From assembly GCA_002441865.1 (NCBI GenBank), contig DJNY01000120.1:18811-26023 (forward strand): a DNA stretch of 7,213 nucleotides, read 5' to 3'. The stretch is from Lachnospiraceae bacterium UBA6452 (GTDB lineage Bacteria > Bacillota > Clostridia > Lachnospirales > Lachnospiraceae). Below, piece by piece: positions 1 through 6,386 of this stretch. The translations under genes were made by a program, and so were the position numbers. Positions within the stretch are counted from its first letter, which is position 1, and each line of letters opens with the position of its first letter. Below the pieces are notes generated by a model, which did not search any database, was not told the origin of the DNA, and saw only the letters and a list, made by a program, of their open reading frames with translations.

Positions 1-2127
1 TTACATCTTGAAGATCGCGAGGGCTTCGTCAAGTTTACCGGCGAGCTGGCGGAGGTTTTCGGATGAAACTTCAAGGTTGTTCATCGTATCGCTCATGCCC
101 TGTGCAGAATTCATCGTGCTCGTTGTAGAGGCTTCATTCTGCTCGGAAATAGATGCCAGATTATGTACCACATCCTGGATGGCATCTCCGGAATCGCTCA
201 GAACGCTGACCTTTCCACGGATATTTTCAATATTATCAAGCGAGTTGCTGACACCAACAGCCACTGCATTGGATTTCTCCATCGTCTCATCCAGCTTTTG
301 CTGCTGCTGATCCATCTTCACTTTCACTTCTTCCATGACCTCAACCATACGGTTAGATTCGGAAATGATCTCAGCAATGATCTTTTCTACTTCCTCTGCT
401 GTCGTGTTAGACTGCTCAGCCAGTTTACTGATCTGCTGCGCAACGACAGCAAATCCACGGCCTGCATCTCCTGCTCTGGCAGCTTCAATACTTGCATTCA
501 AAGAAAGAAGATCTGTCTCATCTGCAATATTCTGGATCATTGTAATCGCAGACTGGATGGATGCAATCGAATCATGCAATGTATTGATCTGTTCTGCTAT
601 CTTTGTCACAGATGTGCTGGCTTCTTCATTGGATGCATTTAATTCTCCGATGATCACCTCTGAAGCCTTTTCCGCATCTGACATCTGCTCTGCATGTCTT
701 GTCAATGCGTCTACCTCATCCGTAATGTATGTGATCTGTTCCCCGATACGATCTACATTATGCTTTGCAACACCTGTCTCATCTGCCTGCGTTGCAGATC
801 CCTTGGTGATTTCCTCCAGCGACTGGTAAACTACATCTACGGTTCCTCTTGTATTGATCGCCATATTTGTGAGCTGATCTGCCGATGTAATCAGGTCTGA
901 AGAAGATTTCTTAATATCGGATACGATACGCCGCAGCTCCTTCTGCAGCTGGATGGAAATATTATAAATGTCTCCCAGCTCATCATTCCGCTTTGTGATC
1001 TTTTTCTTCACATTGGTAGAAAGCTCACCTTTTACGATCTGTCCGAGGAACTTTCTTGTCTCTTCCATGACAGATACCATCCTGGATGCCAGCAGCACGA
1101 TGATGATCGATACAATACCCATCAGGACTACGGACATGATGATGATCTTCGTTGTCTGCTCCTTGATGTTAGCCTGTACGTCTTCCGCCTCTTTTGCGAC
1201 ACCGATCGCACCTGCTACCGAACCATCCGCATTTAAGAGCGGCTGGTAATATGCGTAATAAACATTTCCTTCAATCTCTGCATTTTCTACAAATACAGAT
1301 TCTCCGTTTTTGATCTTTTCGGCAATTTCTTTATCCAGTCTTGTTCCGGTAGATCTGCCGCCTTTCTCTCTCTTTACGGTAGTGATCAGTCTCATATTAT
1401 TGAAATACAGCGTCATTTCAAAACCGGTTCTTTCCTTCAGTGCATCCAGCAGCTTATTATCACCTGTGATCAGCACTTCGCCTTTGGTCACACGGCCTGT
1501 CAGATCCTGCTTATAGTCGCCTTCATACAGATTGCTGTATGTTTCATCCAGAGAAGTTGCAACGATCTGAAGGGATTTTTCTATCTCCGCTTCCAGACCG
1601 GAACGCAATGATTTTGTACTGAACAGGGTGATCATGATACAGATCGCCAGCATCGGAACAAGTGCCAGGAACAGCATTCTGCGGGAGAAAGAGAAAAATC
1701 TCTTTTTCGTACCGATATCTGCCGCCGGAACGTATTCTTCTTCCTGGTCATTTTCTTCTGCAGATACTTCCTCTGCTGTATCTGCACTTTTCTCTGCATC
1801 TCCTGTGACAACGTCTGCTTCCGGTACCGGCTGCTCTTCCGCTTCCGGCTCTTCTGCCTCTGCAGCCTCCGTATCTTCTGCTGTTTCTGCAGGTTCTGTT
1901 TCTTCTGTCTCCGTATCACCCGCAGACTTCTGCAGCGGCTGCTCTTCTGCTTCTGCCATGTCCGCCGGTGCCTCTTCCGTCTCTGTCGCTTCCGTTTCAA
2001 CCGGCTCTTCCTCAGCCTGCCTGATCTCTTCTCCGCTGGCTGCTTTATCAGCCATCATCTTTGCAAAGAGTGCATCGATATCGATGTCCTTTTCCTGCTG
2101 ATTCTTATCCAATTCTTTATCTGCCAT
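1..2127 (-). CDS. Methyl-accepting chemotaxis protein with sCache sensor domain and long acidic N-terminal tail
   Basis: A 708-residue transmembrane chemoreceptor, expected to signal through CheW/CheA to the flagellar motor. Seen in order: an acidic Glu/Ala/Thr-rich tail (about 1-140); a basic [10 protein letters not shown] stretch; TM1 (about 151-170); an extracytoplasmic single-Cache domain (about 171-325) with sCache_3-like landmarks ([35 protein letters not shown]); TM2 (about 327-347); HAMP (about 348-402); and the coiled-coil signalling domain (about 403-708). The hairpin tip near 532-571 carries the family signature [21 protein letters not shown]. The ligand cannot be told; small carboxylates are common for this Cache class, but that is family knowledge only. 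There is no C-terminal CheR-tethering pentapeptide. AAGGAG at 2133-2138, 5 nt before the ATG, supports the start. The stop codon lies at the very first bases, so the gene is complete. The tail is the odd part, since most receptors have only a few residues before TM1. No other chemotaxis gene is visible nearby. Confidence 0.95.
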   Translation of the reverse strand: MADKELDKNQQEKDIDIDALFAKMMADKAASGEEIRQAEEEPVETEATETEEAPADMAEAEEQPLQKSAGDTETEETEPAETAEDTEAAEAEEPEAEEQPVPEADVVTGDAEKSADTAEEVSAEENDQEEEYVPAADIGTKKRFFSFSRRMLFLALVPMLAICIMITLFSTKSLRSGLEAEIEKSLQIVATSLDETYSNLYEGDYKQDLTGRVTKGEVLITGDNKLLDALKERTGFEMTLYFNNMRLITTVKREKGGRSTGTRLDKEIAEKIKNGESVFVENAEIEGNVYYAYYQPLLNADGSVAGAIGVAKEAEDVQANIKEQTTKIIIMSVVLMGIVSIIIVLLASRMVSVMEETRKFLGQIVKGELSTNVKKKITKRNDELGDIYNISIQLQKELRRIVSDIKKSSSDLITSADQLTNMAINTRGTVDVVYQSLEEITKGSATQADETGVAKHNVDRIGEQITYITDEVDALTRHAEQMSDAEKASEVIIGELNASNEEASTSVTKIAEQINTLHDSIASIQSAITMIQNIADETDLLSLNASIEAARAGDAGRGFAVVAQQISKLAEQSNTTAEEVEKIIAEIISESNRMVEVMEEVKVKMDQQQQKLDETMEKSNAVAVGVSNSLDNIENIRGKVSVLSDSGDAIQDVVHNLASISEQNEASTTSTMNSAQGMSDTMNNLEVSSENLRQLAGKLDEALAIFKM

Positions 2128-2140
2128 AGTAACTCCTTAT

Positions 2141-2162
2141 AACAGTGCCTTCCCACACTGTT
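2141..2162 (-). repeat. Inverted repeat in the chemoreceptor 5' leader
   Basis: AACAGTG (2141-2147) and CACTGTT (2156-2162) form a perfect 7-bp stem with an 8-nt loop. In the chemoreceptor transcript the stem ends two nucleotides before the Shine-Dalgarno. No T-tract follows on the minus strand, so it is not an intrinsic terminator for the dehydrogenase. It may be an mRNA-stabilising leader hairpin or a protein-binding palindrome. The function is unknown. Confidence 0.5.
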
Positions 2163-2218
2163 CCCATATTGCTTTCTGCCGTTTGCTATTACGGTTTTAC
2201 TTCAGATTATTATATCTT

Positions 2219-2247
2219 ATTATATCACACAATGATATTTCTGTCTT
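2219..2247 (-). promoter_or_regulatory. Probable sigma-A promoter for the chemoreceptor gene
   Basis: On the minus strand AAGACA (2242-2247, four of six matches to TTGACA) is separated by 17 nt from a perfect TATAAT (2219-2224) that directly follows the TGA stop of the dehydrogenase. A second perfect TATAAT lies 10 bp downstream at 2209-2214, with no good -35 at the usual distance. The predicted leader is roughly 85-95 nt. The -10 boxes are strong and the -35 box is mediocre. Confidence 0.45.
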
Positions 2248-3181
2248 CACCTTTCAGAAAGGCTTCTATATTTTTGTAAACTTCATTGACCAGTCTTTCA
2301 CGTGCTTCCACAGAAGCCCATGCCATATGTGGTGTAATGATCAGCTTGTTGCTGTCCCAGATCTTTCCAAGCGGATTGTCTGCCGCGATCGGCTCTTTTT
2401 CCAGTACGTCCAGTCCTGCTGCTGCGATCTCCCCATTTTCCAGTGCTTCATAAAGATCTGCGTTATTGACAACCGGTCCTCTTGCTACATTGATCAGAAG
2501 CGCAGATTTCTTCATCCTGGAAAGTGCTTCTTTATCGATAAAGTTTCTCGTCAGATTGGAAAGCGGGCAATGCAGGGATAAGATATCGGACTGCGCAAGC
2601 AGCTCATCCCTGGAAACCTGCTCATAATCTGTACAGGTACTCTTGCCTGTTACAGAATGGAAAATGACTTTACAGCCGAAAGCTGTTGCGATCTTTGCAA
2701 CCATTCTGCCGATATTGCCCATTCCGATGATACCCCATGTCTTGCCTGCAAGCTCTGTGAATGGCAGATCAAAATTACTGAACCGGTCCTGCGCACCATA
2801 AGCGCCGTCCTTTACATAGGTGTCGTAATGTGGCAGATGCTCCAGCAAATAAAGTGCCAGTGCAAATGTATGCTGTGCCACTGCGGCTGTGGAATAATCT
2901 TTTACATTGGCAACCCTGATTCCTCTTTTCCTGCAGTACTCCAGATCAATATTGTCAAAGCCTGTCGCAAATTCACAGATCAGCTTTACATTTGGTGCAT
3001 CCTTTAATGTCTCTTCGTTCATAGGTGCCTTATTGGCAATGATGATATCGATATCCTTTACCTTTTCAGCAGTATCCGCTGCTACTGTGTTTCTGTAATA
3101 GGTAACTTCTCCGAAATCTTCAAAGCGTGTTACATCTATATCTGTTCCGACACTGTTTCTCTCTAAAACCGCTATTTTCAT
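2225..3181 (-). CDS. D-2-hydroxyacid dehydrogenase (glycerate/hydroxypyruvate reductase type)
   Basis: A 318-residue cytosolic oxidoreductase of the D-isomer 2-hydroxyacid dehydrogenase family, which interconverts 2-oxoacids and D-2-hydroxyacids with NAD(P)H. Seen: the Rossmann motif GMGNIG (153-158); the catalytic triad as Arg234 (INVARGPVV), Glu263 (LDVLEKEP) and His285 (ITPHMAWAS); and the substrate-loop region ATGFDNID (about 72-79). The PHMAWASVEARERL stretch resembles glycerate dehydrogenases more than 3-phosphoglycerate dehydrogenase, and there is no C-terminal ACT domain. The residue at the end of beta-2 that is normally Asp in NAD enzymes is Ser176 (KVIFHSVTGKS), so NADP use is possible. 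Start choice: AAGGAG at 3190-3195 sits 8 nt before the ATG at 3181, and MKIAVLE opens a normal family N-terminus. An in-frame ATG at 3232 would add 17 basic residues and encode the Shine-Dalgarno inside the gene. The exact substrate (glyoxylate, hydroxypyruvate or another 2-oxoacid) cannot be told. Confidence 0.93.
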   Translation of the reverse strand: MKIAVLERNSVGTDIDVTRFEDFGEVTYYRNTVAADTAEKVKDIDIIIANKAPMNEETLKDAPNVKLICEFATGFDNIDLEYCRKRGIRVANVKDYSTAAVAQHTFALALYLLEHLPHYDTYVKDGAYGAQDRFSNFDLPFTELAGKTWGIIGMGNIGRMVAKIATAFGCKVIFHSVTGKSTCTDYEQVSRDELLAQSDILSLHCPLSNLTRNFIDKEALSRMKKSALLINVARGPVVNNADLYEALENGEIAAAGLDVLEKEPIAADNPLGKIWDSNKLIITPHMAWASVEARERLVNEVYKNIEAFLKGEDRNIIV

Positions 3182-3189
3182 TTTATGAT

Positions 3190-3195
3190 CTCCTT
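3190..3195 (-). promoter_or_regulatory. Shine-Dalgarno deciding the dehydrogenase start
   Basis: AAGGAG on the minus strand lies 8 nt upstream of the ATG at 3181. It selects that codon over the in-frame ATG at 3232, which has no comparable site. Confidence 0.85.
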
Positions 3196-3280
3196 TTCTT
3201 GCTGTTCGTTTTCTGTATTGTCTCTGCCTCATTTACAGCAGGATCTGTTTATGTATTTTTGCAGTCTGCCTGTTTTATTT

Positions 3281-3309
3281 ATTATACGCAAGACAGCAAT
3301 ATATTACAA
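3281..3309 (-). promoter_or_regulatory. Sigma-A promoter for the dehydrogenase
   Basis: On the minus strand TTGTAA (3304-3309) and a perfect TATAAT (3281-3286) are spaced by exactly 17 nt. The -35 box includes the TAA stop codon of the upstream GH3 gene. Predicted transcription starts near 3274, giving a leader of about 90 nt. The rest of the 122-nt gap (3182-3303) shows no terminator hairpin or other element that I can support. Confidence 0.6.
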
Positions 3310-5526
3310 GACAAACTCCTGATACATGCCACTGTCGCTGCTGTCCGAGATCCATACACGGAATTTACCCGGTTCACTTCCATAGCTTCCGTCCGCACGT
3401 ACAAACCGAAGCATTTCTTCGGTGATCCGGAAGCTGATCTCTTTCTTCTCACCCGGCTTTAAGCTGACCTTTTCAAAGCCCTTCAGCTCCTTTACCGGGC
3501 GGGCAACAGAAGCTGTTACATCACGGATATAAAGCTGCAGTACATCACTGCCTTCTCTTTCTCCCGTATTTTGTATGCATACGGATGCTGTTATCTCTCC
3601 GTCTTCTGTCAGCCTGTCTGAAGAAAGTATAACATCCGATACGGTAAACGTTGTATAGGAAAGACCATATCCAAACGGATATAACGGTTCATTTGGAATA
3701 TCCAGATATCTGGACAGATATCTTTCTTTTTTCTGCGGATCATTCGGTCTTCCTGTCGCCAAATGATTATAGTAAACAGGAATCTGTCCTACACAGTAAG
3801 GAAAACTCATCGGCAGTTTTCCGGATGGATTTACCTTCCCTGTCAGTACATCTACAATGGCGTGGCCGCCTTCCGTTCCGGGGATCCATACTTCCAGCAC
3901 TGCTTTCGCATTTTCCTTCACTTCTCTCAGATCAAGCGGTCTTCCGTTAAACAGCACGGCCACAATGTTGGCATTGACCTTTGCGATCTCCCGCAAAAGC
4001 ACAAGCTGCGGATCCGGGATCTGTATATCTCCCCGGCTTGTTGCCTCGCCACTCTGCAGGTAATATTCCCCGATCGGCATAACAACGATCTCTGCCTGCT
4101 TTGCTGCTTCTATCGCTTCCTGCAGCATCTGCGCTCTTTCTGCCTCTGTATACTCCACAGGCAGCACATTTCCTGCCTGATCAAAGCCTTCAAATACATA
4201 GCCCTGTGGCATAAAAGCACTTCCCTGCACATATGTGGTTTTTGTACAGTCAAATACTTCTTCTGCTGCCTCCCGGATCGTCACACAGTCCTTTACATCC
4301 CCGGAGATTGCCCATGTACTGATCAGACACTTGCTGTCTGTATAAGGACCAATAAAAGCAATCTTCTTTTCTGTCGATAACGGAAGCAGTCCGCCTTCAT
4401 TTTTCAGCAGCACAAAGCTCTCTGCTGCTGCCTTTCTGGCAAGTGCCCTGTGCGCTTCTGTCAGCTGTACCTGTGCCTCTTTTTCTGCTCCCATGCCTTT
4501 ATAAGGATCTTCGAACAGTCCAAGCTTGTTTTTCAGTGTCAGAATACGAAGCACACTTTCATCGATCAATGATTCCGGAACTGTTCCGTCTTCCACCAGT
4601 CTGACCAGCTCACTTCTGTAGCACTCTGTCATCATATCAATGTCCACACCCGCAAGAGCCGCCTTACCTGCTGCATCTCTGGCATCCTCTGAGCAGCCAT
4701 GTGCGATCGTTTCATAAATAGCCGCAAAATCTGATATCAATACCCCGTCAAAGCCCATTTCTTCCCGGAGCACCTTTTTCATCAGCCATTGATTTATGGT
4801 AGCTGGAACTCCGTTTATCGTATTAAACGATGTCATCACCATACCAGCCCCTGCTTTGATCCCTTTTTCATAAGCAGGCAGATATTCATTGCGGAGCGTA
4901 TTTTCCGAAACCTCTACCGTATTATAATCCCGTCCGCCTATTGCACCGCCGTATCCTGCAAAATGCTTCACACAGGCGCAGACCTTTCCTTCCCGGCTCA
5001 TATCATCTCCCTGCAGTCCCTGTACCATAGCTTCCGCAAACACGCCGTTTAAATAAGGATCTTCTCCGGTCGATTCCATCACACGCCCCCATCTGGGATC
5101 ACGCACCAGATCGACCATCGGCGAAAATGCCACATGGATTCCACTGGCTGCTGCCTCCTGCGCAGCAACAGACGCACATTCTTTTACAAGTACCGGATCA
5201 AAGCTGGCTCCCTGCGCAAGCGGAACCGGAAAGATTGTTTTCATGCCATGGATCACATCATACATAAACATCTGTGGAATGTGATGCGGCTGGTTTTCCA
5301 TATAACTTTTCTGGATCCTGGCAAGCTTTTCCCCGCCATATAAAAGGAGGCTGGAGCCTGCCATCTTCAGATCCTCCTCTGTTACCTTCATATCTGCCAT
5401 CATAGGACCGGTTATGATTCCCTGCTCTTTTGCATCATAAAGCATTCCGACCATCTGTACCATCTGCCCGATCTTTTCCGTCAGTGACATATCCTGCATC
5501 AGCGCAAGTATCTGTTCCTGCTTCAT
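3304..5526 (-). CDS. bglX: Glycoside hydrolase family 3 beta-glucosidase (BglX-like), cytosolic
   Basis: A 740-residue retaining beta-glycosidase that should release terminal beta-linked sugars, most likely glucose, from oligosaccharides or glucosides. The architecture is full-length GH3: an N-terminal TIM-barrel (about 1-340) with DVIHGMKTIFP, DPRWGR, KHFAGYG (187-193), GGRDYNTVE and the nucleophile Asp266 in VLISDFAAI; a C-terminal alpha/beta sandwich (about 365-585) with the probable acid/base Glu494 in SGEATSRGD; and a fibronectin III-like domain (about 640-710) with DVLQLYIRD and ARPVKELKGF. The DVIHG, DPRWGR and RDYNTV blocks match Escherichia coli BglX as I remember it. Unlike that periplasmic enzyme, this one has no signal peptide, so it should act on imported sugars. 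No sugar transporter or regulator is adjacent. GGAGG at 5533-5537, 6 nt before the ATG, fixes the start. Beta-xylosidase or mixed specificity cannot be excluded from sequence alone. Confidence 0.95.
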   Translation of the reverse strand: MKQEQILALMQDMSLTEKIGQMVQMVGMLYDAKEQGIITGPMMADMKVTEEDLKMAGSSLLLYGGEKLARIQKSYMENQPHHIPQMFMYDVIHGMKTIFPVPLAQGASFDPVLVKECASVAAQEAAASGIHVAFSPMVDLVRDPRWGRVMESTGEDPYLNGVFAEAMVQGLQGDDMSREGKVCACVKHFAGYGGAIGGRDYNTVEVSENTLRNEYLPAYEKGIKAGAGMVMTSFNTINGVPATINQWLMKKVLREEMGFDGVLISDFAAIYETIAHGCSEDARDAAGKAALAGVDIDMMTECYRSELVRLVEDGTVPESLIDESVLRILTLKNKLGLFEDPYKGMGAEKEAQVQLTEAHRALARKAAAESFVLLKNEGGLLPLSTEKKIAFIGPYTDSKCLISTWAISGDVKDCVTIREAAEEVFDCTKTTYVQGSAFMPQGYVFEGFDQAGNVLPVEYTEAERAQMLQEAIEAAKQAEIVVMPIGEYYLQSGEATSRGDIQIPDPQLVLLREIAKVNANIVAVLFNGRPLDLREVKENAKAVLEVWIPGTEGGHAIVDVLTGKVNPSGKLPMSFPYCVGQIPVYYNHLATGRPNDPQKKERYLSRYLDIPNEPLYPFGYGLSYTTFTVSDVILSSDRLTEDGEITASVCIQNTGEREGSDVLQLYIRDVTASVARPVKELKGFEKVSLKPGEKKEISFRITEEMLRFVRADGSYGSEPGKFRVWISDSSDSGMYQEFVL

Positions 5527-5560
5527 AAAACACCTCCATGTCCGTTCTTACTCTTCCTTT

Positions 5561-5589
5561 ATTGTAACTTGTCCCATCTGTATTTTCAA
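5561..5589 (-). promoter_or_regulatory. Sigma-A promoter for the GH3 gene
   Basis: On the minus strand TTGAAA (5584-5589), a 17-nt spacer and TACAAT (5561-5566) each match consensus at five of six positions. Predicted start is near 5554, giving a leader of about 28 nt that holds GGAGGTG before the ATG. Confidence 0.72.
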
Positions 5590-5603
5590 TCATTTCCCAT
5601 CTG
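5572..5603. repeat. 9-bp direct repeat flanking the GH3 -35 box
   Basis: TCCCATCTG occurs at 5572-5580 and again at 5595-5603, 23 bp apart start to start, about two helical turns. One copy lies in the -10/-35 spacer of the GH3 promoter and the other just upstream of its -35 box. This geometry suits an operator, but no regulator gene is in the window and chance cannot be excluded. Confidence 0.45.
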
Positions 5604-5649
5604 CAATCGTGACCGGGATTTCTCTTCTGTAATCTTAACTGGAATCATA

Positions 5650-5678
5650 TTGAAATCAGAAAAACAGAAGCATATAAT
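5650..5678 (+). promoter_or_regulatory. Sigma-A promoter for the 148-aa membrane protein gene
   Basis: TTGAAA (5650-5655), an exact 17-nt spacer and a perfect TATAAT (5673-5678). Predicted start is near 5685, giving a leader of about 30 nt. It is divergent from the GH3 promoter, with about 60 bp between the two -35 boxes. Confidence 0.78.
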
Positions 5679-5700
5679 GAGGCTGGATAAAAATGCATGA

Positions 5701-5707
5701 AAGGAGG
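5701..5707 (+). promoter_or_regulatory. Shine-Dalgarno deciding the start of the 148-aa gene
   Basis: AAGGAGG lies 7 nt before the ATG at 5715. The in-frame ATG at 5697 is only about 12 nt from the predicted transcript start and would translate through this site, so 5715 is preferred. Confidence 0.85.
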
Positions 5708-5714
5708 AGACAAT

Positions 5715-6161
5715 ATGAAACAGGTATCTTACAGACGCGGCAAAGTTGCCTGCCTGCTTCTTCTTGTTCTGTTCCTTCTTTCTGTTTTAGACAAAAACCC
5801 CGAAATGCCTTCCCCGGATGAAGTTCCCTATCTGGGTTATACACAGACTGCTTCTGTTCCCTGTGTGCTGGAGGAAGATACAGGGATCATTCCGGATTTC
5901 ATCAACGCGGAAGAAACCTTTTATGCAAGTCATGCGGTCGTTTTAAGCCGCTCTACGGTAAGACGTCTTACCAATACAAGAGCCGATCTTACCTGCCATG
6001 AAGCGACAGGCTATGGTATATTCTGTATCCTGTTGACGCTTATGCTCTTTTATCTGACAGCGGCTTTTCTATGCAGCCGTCAGTTTATCATCCGATATAT
6101 CCATGATCAGGACGGGCAAAAAACAAACTCCTTTATTCTGAAATCTGACATATCAAAATAA
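5715..6161 (+). CDS. Hypothetical two-TM membrane protein (148 aa)
   Basis: I do not recognise a family. The 148-residue product opens with basic residues (K2, R7, R8, K10), then a hydrophobic segment (about 11-25, VACLLLLVLFLLSVL). A mostly polar region (about 26-98) follows, then a second hydrophobic segment (about 99-120, GYGIFCILLTLMLFYLTAAF) and a short tail (SRQFIIRYIHDQDGQK). By the positive-inside rule both ends should be cytoplasmic, with about 70 residues outside. There is no lipobox or sortase signal, and TM1 could instead be a cleaved signal peptide. Support for it being real comes from a strong promoter (5650-5678), an ideal ribosome site, and a 24-nt gap to the next small membrane ORF on the same strand. 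The end of this gene contains the anti-Shine-Dalgarno arm that appears to control the next ORF. A partner or chaperone role for the 41-aa protein is only a guess from context. Confidence 0.8.
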   Translation: MKQVSYRRGKVACLLLLVLFLLSVLDKNPEMPSPDEVPYLGYTQTASVPCVLEEDTGIIPDFINAEETFYASHAVVLSRSTVRRLTNTRADLTCHEATGYGIFCILLTLMLFYLTAAFLCSRQFIIRYIHDQDGQKTNSFILKSDISK

Positions 6162-6175
6162 AGAGAATAAAGGAG
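6128..6175 (+). promoter_or_regulatory. Perfect 12-bp stem sequestering the Shine-Dalgarno of the 41-aa ORF
   Basis: CTCCTTTATTCT (6128-6139), inside the last codons of the 148-aa gene, is exactly complementary to AGAATAAAGGAG (6164-6175), which contains the AAAGGAG ribosome site of the next ORF. The loop is 24 nt and holds the upstream stop codon (6159-6161). A ribosome finishing the 148-aa gene would open the stem, so this reads as a translational-coupling hairpin. The pairing is seen directly; the function is inferred. Confidence 0.72.
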
Positions 6176-6185
6176 ATTATTGAAA

Positions 6186-6311
6186 ATGGGAACAGGATTA
6201 ACAGGTGTATTACTTTGTGCAGGAATTACAGTAGGACTGGCAGTTGCTTGTATTTTGATCGGAAAGGGCTTATCCCTGATCACCGATAAAATGTTACCTG
6301 ACAACAAATAA
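6186..6311 (+). CDS. Single-TM miniprotein (41 aa)
   Basis: This short ORF has 41 codons plus TAA and translates as MGTGLTGVLLCAGITVGL followed by AVACILIGKGLSLITDKM and LPDNK. Nearly all of residues 5-25 is hydrophobic, so it should be one membrane-spanning helix with a short polar tail. I do not recognise a family. It is supported by AAAGGAG (6169-6175) 10 nt before the ATG, by lying 24 nt after the 148-aa gene on the same strand, and by the Shine-Dalgarno-sequestering hairpin that would make its translation depend on that gene. It might be an accessory subunit of the 148-aa protein, a small regulator of a transporter, or a toxic hydrophobic peptide. Only two positive residues lie near the helix (K27, K35), both C-terminal, so the orientation is uncertain. 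Confidence 0.65.
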   Translation: MGTGLTGVLLCAGITVGLAVACILIGKGLSLITDKMLPDNK

Positions 6312-6350
6312 TACACAGCAAACCTTTACCGGTTCTTAGCCGGCTTACGG

Positions 6351-6379
6351 TTGACATCCTGATACTCCCGCCATAGGAT
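6351..6379 (+). promoter_or_regulatory. Sigma-A promoter driving the riboswitch and antiporter
   Basis: A perfect TTGACA (6351-6356), an exact 17-nt spacer and TAGGAT (6374-6379). The expected start is about 6386-6387, where the first strand of riboswitch helix P1 begins. The antiporter therefore has its own promoter and need not depend on the upstream small genes. The preceding 6312-6350 holds only an imperfect CCGG-rich inverted repeat without a T-tract. Confidence 0.75.
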
Positions 6380-6386
6380 ATTTATT

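Noticed and set aside
1628..2101. Long Ser/Ala-rich plus-strand open frame opposite the chemoreceptor tail
   Set aside because: It is the mirror of the repetitive Glu/Ala/Thr codons on the minus strand; it has no ribosome site and no recognisable domain.
2141..2162. Chemoreceptor leader palindrome as the dehydrogenase terminator
   Set aside because: The minus strand continues ATAAGGAG after the stem, with no U-run.
2165..2200. Sigma-28 (flagellar) promoter TAAA-N15-GGCAGAAA before the chemoreceptor
   Set aside because: The -35 matches, but the -10 matches only about four of eight consensus positions, so it is too weak to report as a feature.
3179..3232. Longer dehydrogenase start at 3232, adding 17 basic residues
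   Set aside because: A strong Shine-Dalgarno (3190-3195) sits at ideal distance from the ATG at 3181 and would lie inside the longer gene; the family N-terminus begins at MKIAVLE.
5697..5714. Upstream in-frame start at 5697 for the 148-aa protein
   Set aside because: It would include the AAGGAGG site itself as coding sequence and leaves almost no leader after the predicted transcript start; 5715 is properly spaced.
5656..5844. Minus-strand open frame overlapping the start of the 148-aa gene
   Set aside because: It has no Shine-Dalgarno and runs antisense across a strong promoter and ribosome site that serve the plus-strand gene.
6321..6354. CCGG-rich inverted repeat after the 41-aa ORF as an intrinsic terminator
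   Set aside because: AACC...CCGG/CCGG...GGTT pairs only with an internal mismatch loop, and no T-tract follows; it cannot be called a terminator.
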